From assembly GCA_036365515.1 (NCBI GenBank), contig CM070874.1, positions 245,149,430 through 245,213,429 of the forward strand: DNA of 64,000 nt, in the 5' to 3' direction. The DNA is from Torymus aiolomorphi. Its lineage: Eukaryota > Arthropoda > Insecta > Hymenoptera > Torymidae. A program made the position numbers and the translations under genes. Shown here in pieces: positions 58,457 through 64,000 of the stretch (position 1 is the stretch's first letter; each line of letters opens with the position of its first letter). The notes beneath the pieces were generated by a model. It did not search any database, had not been told where the DNA came from, and saw only the letters and a list, made by a program, of their open reading frames with translations.

Positions 58457-60471
58457 AAAGCGTCCACATGAGACTGACAAAAACACGGACGAGCCGAAAA
58501 AAAGTAATATGGACAGTAATGAATATCACGAAGAAATTGACATTGATAGAAATCTACCAGATACAGATAAGATCTGTGATCAGCAATTGAAGGACATCAA
58601 CGGAGATAAACCACAGGAAGACACCAAAAGAGATCTGCTAGCGAATATTGAGAAGCCGTCTACCTTGGTGAAGCGATGAATGCATTACTATCAATGGACA
58701 ATTCGGTAAAGCTATAGCAATTATCTCAAATCCATCGTTCGAAATCATTTCAAGCTGAAGAGTCTACGTTGCTATCAATGTTGATTAGATGCAAAAAAGA
58801 ACGATCTAAATACAAACCTGGTAGTTATCGATACGAGAACCATTTAAAATTAATTTCAATGTATATCTATTTTGTCGGTGGACGAATCTTATATGACACT
58901 TTATCTGCTAACTTGCCACTACTTGAAGTTAGTACCGTTTATCGCACAATCAGTTCCAACGCAATTTCGTTACTTGAAGGGGCTTGTCGTGTTGATGATT
59001 TAGAAGCCTTTTTGAAAGTTAGACGTTTATCACCTTTCGTCTGGTTGAGCGAAGATGCGACGCGAGTTACATCTCGTATTCAGTACGATCACGGTAGCAA
59101 CCAATTGATTGGTTTCGTTTTGCATTTTAATGATAATGGTATGCCGATAGCTTATACATTTTCGGCAACTTCTGCTTCGGTCATTCAGGATTATTTCCTT
59201 CATAATGTCCCAGCTTCTTCTTTGTACACCGTTATGGCTCAGCCCATAAACGATGATTCTCCAGCTTATTGTTTAACTTTGTTCGGAACAAATAAATTTA
59301 AAACTGATCATGTGATCAGACGTTGGAATCACAGTGTAAAATGTTTATCGCAACGTGATATAACGGTACTCGGAATTTCATCAGATGGAGATTCGCGTCT
59401 AATGAAGGCGATGCGCATAAAATCTGGAATTGGTATTCAAAATCCTGATTGGAGTATGCTCGAACAGGACTTTGCTTTACCAGAATTTCATGCTCAGCTG
59501 CTCCCGGAATTCATTTGCACGCAAGACACTGTTTACATTGGCGCAAAATTAAAAACTAGATTTTTAAAACCATCTTTAATTATGCCGCTTGGTAATTTGT
59601 TCATCTCTTCGGGGCATTTAAGCATTCTCATTGACAACGTGTCTAAGAACAAGCACATGTTGAGTGCATGCGACATATCATCAAAGGACAAAATGAACTT
59701 TGCTTCCGTGATCAAGATTTGTGATCCAAGAATATGGCATCTTTTAAGATCGTTAGTTCCAGGCAGTGAAGGTACCGTTACTTACCTTCAAATAATCTAC
59801 TACGTGACAATCGCATATCTTTGTAAAACTATGTTATTGACTGATAGAATATATTACTTATGGTACAGTGTTTAGTTTTGCGACTGTGGAGAGCGCGGCT
59901 AGATCTCAAGACTAATTATTACTTGATAAATAATTACATAACCCAAAATACGTACCTTTGCACTGAACTAAATGCTCACGTGTTATTAAATCTAGTTTTT
60001 CGTTGTATTCAAAATAAATCAACCGAATATTTTCTTCCTTGGCAATTCGGAAATCAGCAATGCGGAAGTTTATATCGAAACTTATGATCAATTAGTACGA
60101 CCTGTTCAACCGTTGTTAATCGTAGTGTTCTTGAAGCCATGCAAAGAATCCAACGCATCCAAATACAAGCAGACATTTCTGTCTTCGATTTTGAATCTAA
60201 AGGTGAAAAAATTTTTTTTCCTCGAACGGGACATTTGAATACAAACTACGAAATACACAATGAAAAAATGGCATCCCCTACGTCAAAATTAATCCCAAAA
60301 TCCGAACCTCTTAATTATTCTACCATAAAAACAGTTCTTGAAATGGCCAAAAATGCAGCATACGAATCCATCACTAATTTTGGAATGAAAATTGAAATCA
60401 AGTACCCTGTACCAGCTAATCCCTGCAACATAACCTCAAAAAAGGATTTTGTTTCACTAAATTTTCTTTAG
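58457..60471 (+). pseudogene. Transposase-like gene of unknown family, decayed
   Basis: A splice acceptor (TTTTCGGTAG, ending about 58449) precedes an acidic segment that is stopped near 58678. The main frame 58769-59875 (368 aa) contains YFVGGRILYDTL, VWLSEDATRVTSRIQYD, NQLIGFVLHFNDNGMP, IMAQP-like VMAQPIND, LFGTNK and ITVLGISSDGDSRLMKAMR. The last frames (59860-60087 and 60139-60471) add LNAHVLLNLVFR, PWQFGNQQC and VLEAMQRIQRIQIQ, across a frameshift at 59870 and a TGA at 60085. I know similar proteins from many invertebrates as repetitive and unannotated, so a mobile-element origin is likely. The acidic motifs SEDATR and SSDGDSR could be catalytic (inference). Confidence 0.6.
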
Positions 60472-61188
60472 TGTTGATCAAAAAAGGAAAAATTTTATTT
60501 TTCACACAGAGTTTGAAAATATTTTGTGTATAGTATTATCTGCTCAAAAATAACCTTGTTTGAGAATGCAATAATAATATTGAGGACATGCTATCGGGGT
60601 GTTTTAAATAACTTGATTCATACAAGGATTAACAAAATCAAGTTACAATATATTAGCAGAAATTACAAAATTCTTAAAAATCACGGTCACACTAATAATT
60701 GCAATACAATAAGTTGGTGAATTTAATATTATGAGGAGTCCCCTCTGTGAGGAAACTAACCTGTTGTACGAAGTGAGTTTCGCCGTTCAATTGAGTTTTG
60801 CCGAGAGTGTAGATGAGTTATAGCCTGATGTCTGACGTTCCGGCTCACTGGTGAGGACACTGCTTACACAAATTGCACAATGAATATTATTGATTCACTA
60901 CAGTTTGAGAGATGCCCGGCAGTAAGAGTGTCGAGAGATTAACGTCGCCCACTCGTAGTTGAGAAAATGGCCGCGCTTACATGCGTGTTACCTTAGCTGT
61001 CGCAGCGATTATATTAATCGTGGATGCTGATGAGACAGGCTGGTGTGATGAGTGTGCGCTGTTACATGAGCTTCGGTGTGAAAGTCCGTGTGAGTGGTCC
61101 AGATGAGTTGAGCCAGGCGAATTTTCAGTGAGAAAATGTCGTGAAAATGCAGTAACGGGAGCTGAAAGGTTTGGCCTCGTGGCGCGCT

Positions 61189-61247
<59 letters not shown>

Positions 61248-62236
61248 TTCCGTCTTCATGCGCTGTGCCTGTCAGTGAGGCATGAGTGACATCAGTGTCT
61301 CTCCTATTTACACGTGGGAGAGCGACAAAGATAGATACAGTCCGTGCGCACTGTGATAGTCAGCCTCACATCTCAGCTGTTTCGCAACGAAGCTGCGAGA
61401 ATCTGCCGCGTCGCGGCGGCGCAGTGAGTATAGCGATTCGCGCGCAACCGTGGGCAATTCAAATTTGTATAATTCCCAAACAAACCTCAAAAACGTGTTT
61501 CAAAATTTTTTTAAATCTGAGGGTTGTGCTGTATATGAGATAACTCGCAAAAAAAAATATTTATGTAAATTTTTGTACAGTTTCAATAGCATGAGTTTTT
61601 TCAGATTTTTCGAAGTCGTGCGCCTAACCTAAAAAATCGGTTATTTCCCTATTTTCGCTGTTTTTACATATTCTTCAAGGCTGCAAACGTCCCAGTTTTT
61701 TAAAAATATAGAATATTACATAATTTATTCTTAATCTGACAGAAACATAATACAATTGTAGCAGAAATTTTTAACCTCAAAAAACGTACGGTTTTAGCTC
61801 ATTTTATCGACTAACGCAGTTAAATAAGCTATTTTTCAAAAATTTTAACACAATGTATTCCTTACTTCAAGTACTAATTTCATGTACTAATATTTCACGT
61901 AGTTTGCTCATCGGCATTTGAAGGTAATTTCAATGCTATTTGTACAGTTTTTCCTCTCTTCAATAAATTGGCGGCATTACAGTTTTCATCTATTCCATTT
62001 TAACAGTGTTCAAAATGATTCTTTGAGCAGCTGTTATTATAAGAATTTTATCATTTATAATACTTCCTTCGTCAATATGGTTTAAAACTGTGTTATAATA
62101 TTCAAAAACATGCGTTTTGTAGAACTGGTGAGCTAAAATTAGTTAAAGAAAAACCACGCGATGTTAAGATGTTATTTATTACACTTAAGGGGGTACTACA
62201 GTTAAAAAATTTTTTTTGATTAATTTAAAAAATATA
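60472..62236. other. Intergenic, no recognisable gene
   Basis: Short ORFs (60526-60720, 61286-61632) have no domain. 60730-61250 is GC-richer with GATGAGT/GAGTG-rich low complexity. Confidence 0.45.
61195..61244. repeat. (GA)n microsatellite
   Basis: Pure AG tract of 50 bp. Confidence 0.97.
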
Positions 62237-62399
62237 AAGGACCCCGCACACAATGTATGGGAAAAAATCATTCGGTCAAATTTTGGGGGATTTTGCCCAT
62301 GAGAACTTTTGTTCAGGACCTCAAGATCTATCTTTTCCCCAAGTTTGATCCAATTTGACCGAATGATTATTTTCCATACGTTGTGTGCGGGGTCCTTTG
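62237..62399. repeat. Short foldback (~163 bp)
   Basis: AAAGGACCCCGCACACAATGTATGG is mirrored by CCATACGTTGTGTGCGGGGTCCTTT, with further pairing of ATCATTCGGTCAAATTT. Looks like a small palindromic MITE. Confidence 0.85.
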
Positions 62400-62639
62400 A
62401 TCAGTAATGATATTTTATATATGAGGTGTTTCATGCCAACTGTCCCAGCGCAGCGCGCGGATGCCAAATCGTGCTATTTCTAACATGATACTAAAAAGTA
62501 TCTAAACAAATTGTTTATTAAGCGTTTCTAATGTATTTTTTCCTCAGCTTTCCAATGATGTAGGCAGTTTTTCCGAAATTTTTCATTTTTACCTTCAAAA
62601 ACTACAAAACATCTTATATCTGAAGTATATTTTTAATAT

Positions 62640-64000
62640 TTTTTTGACAATTTAGATCGAAAGCTGAGCACTTTTTACATTAGAAATAATTTGTTTTCAA
62701 AATATGCTCAGGATGTTTTCTTCGACAAATAGAACGCGAAAGAGTCGACGCAACGCCTTCCGTGCGCGTCGTACCGCGCGGTAAGTCGCGTGGACTAGGC
62801 CTTACTGGCTACCTAGTAACCTTTCATAATTTTTTGTAGTGTATGATAATCTTTTATTGGTTCTTTTAAAAAAGAATAGAGTTTCATAACTAACAGCAAT
62901 ATATTAACTATACTAACGCTTTTTTCTCAGTGCAAATAATTTTTCTTTGTTTTTTCTAACAGTTTTCAATATACTTTCATCCATTGGAATAATAGCATGG
63001 TATTGTAACATGCCTGGTATGGATTTAGCCTCATCTAGTATTGGTTTTAGTTTCAAGGCAGTTTCTTCATATGATTCTTTACTGCTATAAAAAACTTTCG
63101 TTTCTTTGCAATAATCTTTAGATCAGTTATAAAGCTTTTCTGGCGTTAAAATATGATTATTACAAGAAACATATAGACTCGCTCGTTTTGCACCTCTTTT
63201 TAGGTTGGCGCCCATACCATCGTATGCACTTTTGTTATGTTCCATGGCATAAAAATGCCACACAGTATCGGCCAAATAATAAACTTTTTTTGCTATGAAA
63301 TTAGTTTCGACGTAAGATAGAACAATTTTTTGATATTCATAAACGGCAACAACATCATGGTTTAGATTGTCGGAAATCACGGCAACACTTACATATTATT
63401 TAAGCTCTTCATTTTGTTTATAATACACCACAACTGTAAAAACAGTTGCTTGGTTATTGTTCCAGCGGAACGATTGTGTAGAATTTTGTATAACAAATGC
63501 ATAATTTTCTGCAAAATCGCAACACACAAGAAATTATCCTTCTTAAAGATTGTTTTTAAATCACTTACAAGAGGTGATTGTTTCTTAGCGAAAAAATCGT
63601 AAGATTTTAATTTTATTAATTTTTATCTTTTAATTTAGACGAAGGGTGATTATTTTTATTTAAAGGATTTATGCATTTTAATTTCCAAGTTGAACCCATT
63701 TTACTTGCTACAATAAACAAAAGAAATAATGAAATAAAGTTACACGAAAGACACTATGAAATCCAAGTTTGACTGTATTGACAGAAATTCGAAAAAATTT
63801 CGAAGGGGAATAAGATGAAAAGCAACCTATCGAATGAAAAATGAATCATTCGGTGCCGCGCGACGTACCGCGCGCAAGGCGTTGTGTCTACTCTGTCGTG
63901 TTCTATTTCCCAAAGAAAACATCCTGAGCACGTTTTAAAAAGAAATCATTTCCTACGTAAAAAATACTCAGCTTTCGATCTAAATGGTCAACCAAAATAT
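62640..64000. repeat. Inverted repeat enclosing a gene fragment, runs past the window end
   Basis: 62640-62800 is about 75-80% identical to the reverse complement of 63849-64000 (TTTAGATCGAAAGCTGAG, GCTCAGGATGTTTTCTT, CAACGCCTT, TACCGCGCG). Between them lies a minus-strand coding fragment. This may be a TIR transposon whose outer right end is not in the window. Confidence 0.65.
62930..63400 (-). pseudogene. Fragment of a transposon-associated protein of unknown function
   Basis: Frame 63123-63380 reads YYLADTVWHFYAMEHNKSAYDGMGANLKRGAKRASL then ILTPEKLYN and a TGA stop at 63123. The same frame continues beyond the stop with SKDYCKETKVFYSSKES and IPGMLQYHAIIP to about 62960. The WHF...HNKSAYDGMG...LKR pattern is one I know from repetitive invertebrate proteins without a named function. 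Start and end are not defined. Confidence 0.5.

Overview
This is a eukaryotic, AT-rich, intron-bearing and repeat-dense window. It is most likely from an insect genome, and the style of its mobile elements suggests a hymenopteran (ant or parasitoid wasp); that taxonomic guess is inference. No ordinary single-copy host gene could be recognised. Almost every recognisable coding segment belongs to a mobile element.

The centrepiece is a full-length Polinton/Maverick (endogenous adintovirus-like element) at 2228-20203. It has a 6-bp target-site duplication TATAAT on both sides and long terminal inverted repeats (827 and 815 bp) that differ mainly by a 12-bp indel. Left to right it carries: a conserved protein of unknown function (A, -), double-jelly-roll major capsid protein (-), a newly read 48-residue basic protein (-), penton/minor capsid (-), adenain-like protease (-), a PLA2-domain virion protein (-), FtsK/HerA-type packaging ATPase (+, frameshifted), a conserved protein of unknown function (+), a short fibre-like protein (+), a D,D,E integrase with chromodomain (+), a small OB-fold-like protein (-), protein-primed-type family B DNA polymerase in three exons (-), and a second divergent copy of the unknown protein (B, +). 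A 3.5-kb right-hand cargo zone follows. It holds a ~122-bp tandem array, at least one unrecognised minus-strand gene, a duplicated ORF segment, a ~20-bp-period CGCG array and a 0.9-kb palindrome. Eleven Polinton genes share one core promoter layout: a TATA box followed 29-31 nt later by TCA(G/T)T or TCAGC. Two further genes (protease, 48-aa protein) lack it and instead overlap the stop codon of the gene before them (ATGA and TAATG).

To the right of the Polinton come a foldback element (21778-22668); a minus-strand non-LTR retrotransposon with PHD-like and FP-type ORF1 domains, endonuclease and the start of RT (23236-26540); an RNase H-bearing LINE fragment (26760-28092); and a third LINE (28093-31500) cut by a 678-bp TTAA-flanked palindromic MITE. 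A sister copy of that MITE lies at 178-862. A young Ty1/copia element with near-identical 296-bp LTRs and TSD TCGGC occupies 34983-40141. From 45250 to 57535 a CACTA-like transposon (transposase with DUF4218-type end plus BEN-domain second gene) sits between two Penelope-like elements in mirror orientation. A decayed transposase-like gene of unknown family (58457-60471) and a TIR-bearing fragment running off the window (62640-64000) close the window. The remainder is microsatellites, foldbacks and AT-rich sequence without recognisable genes.
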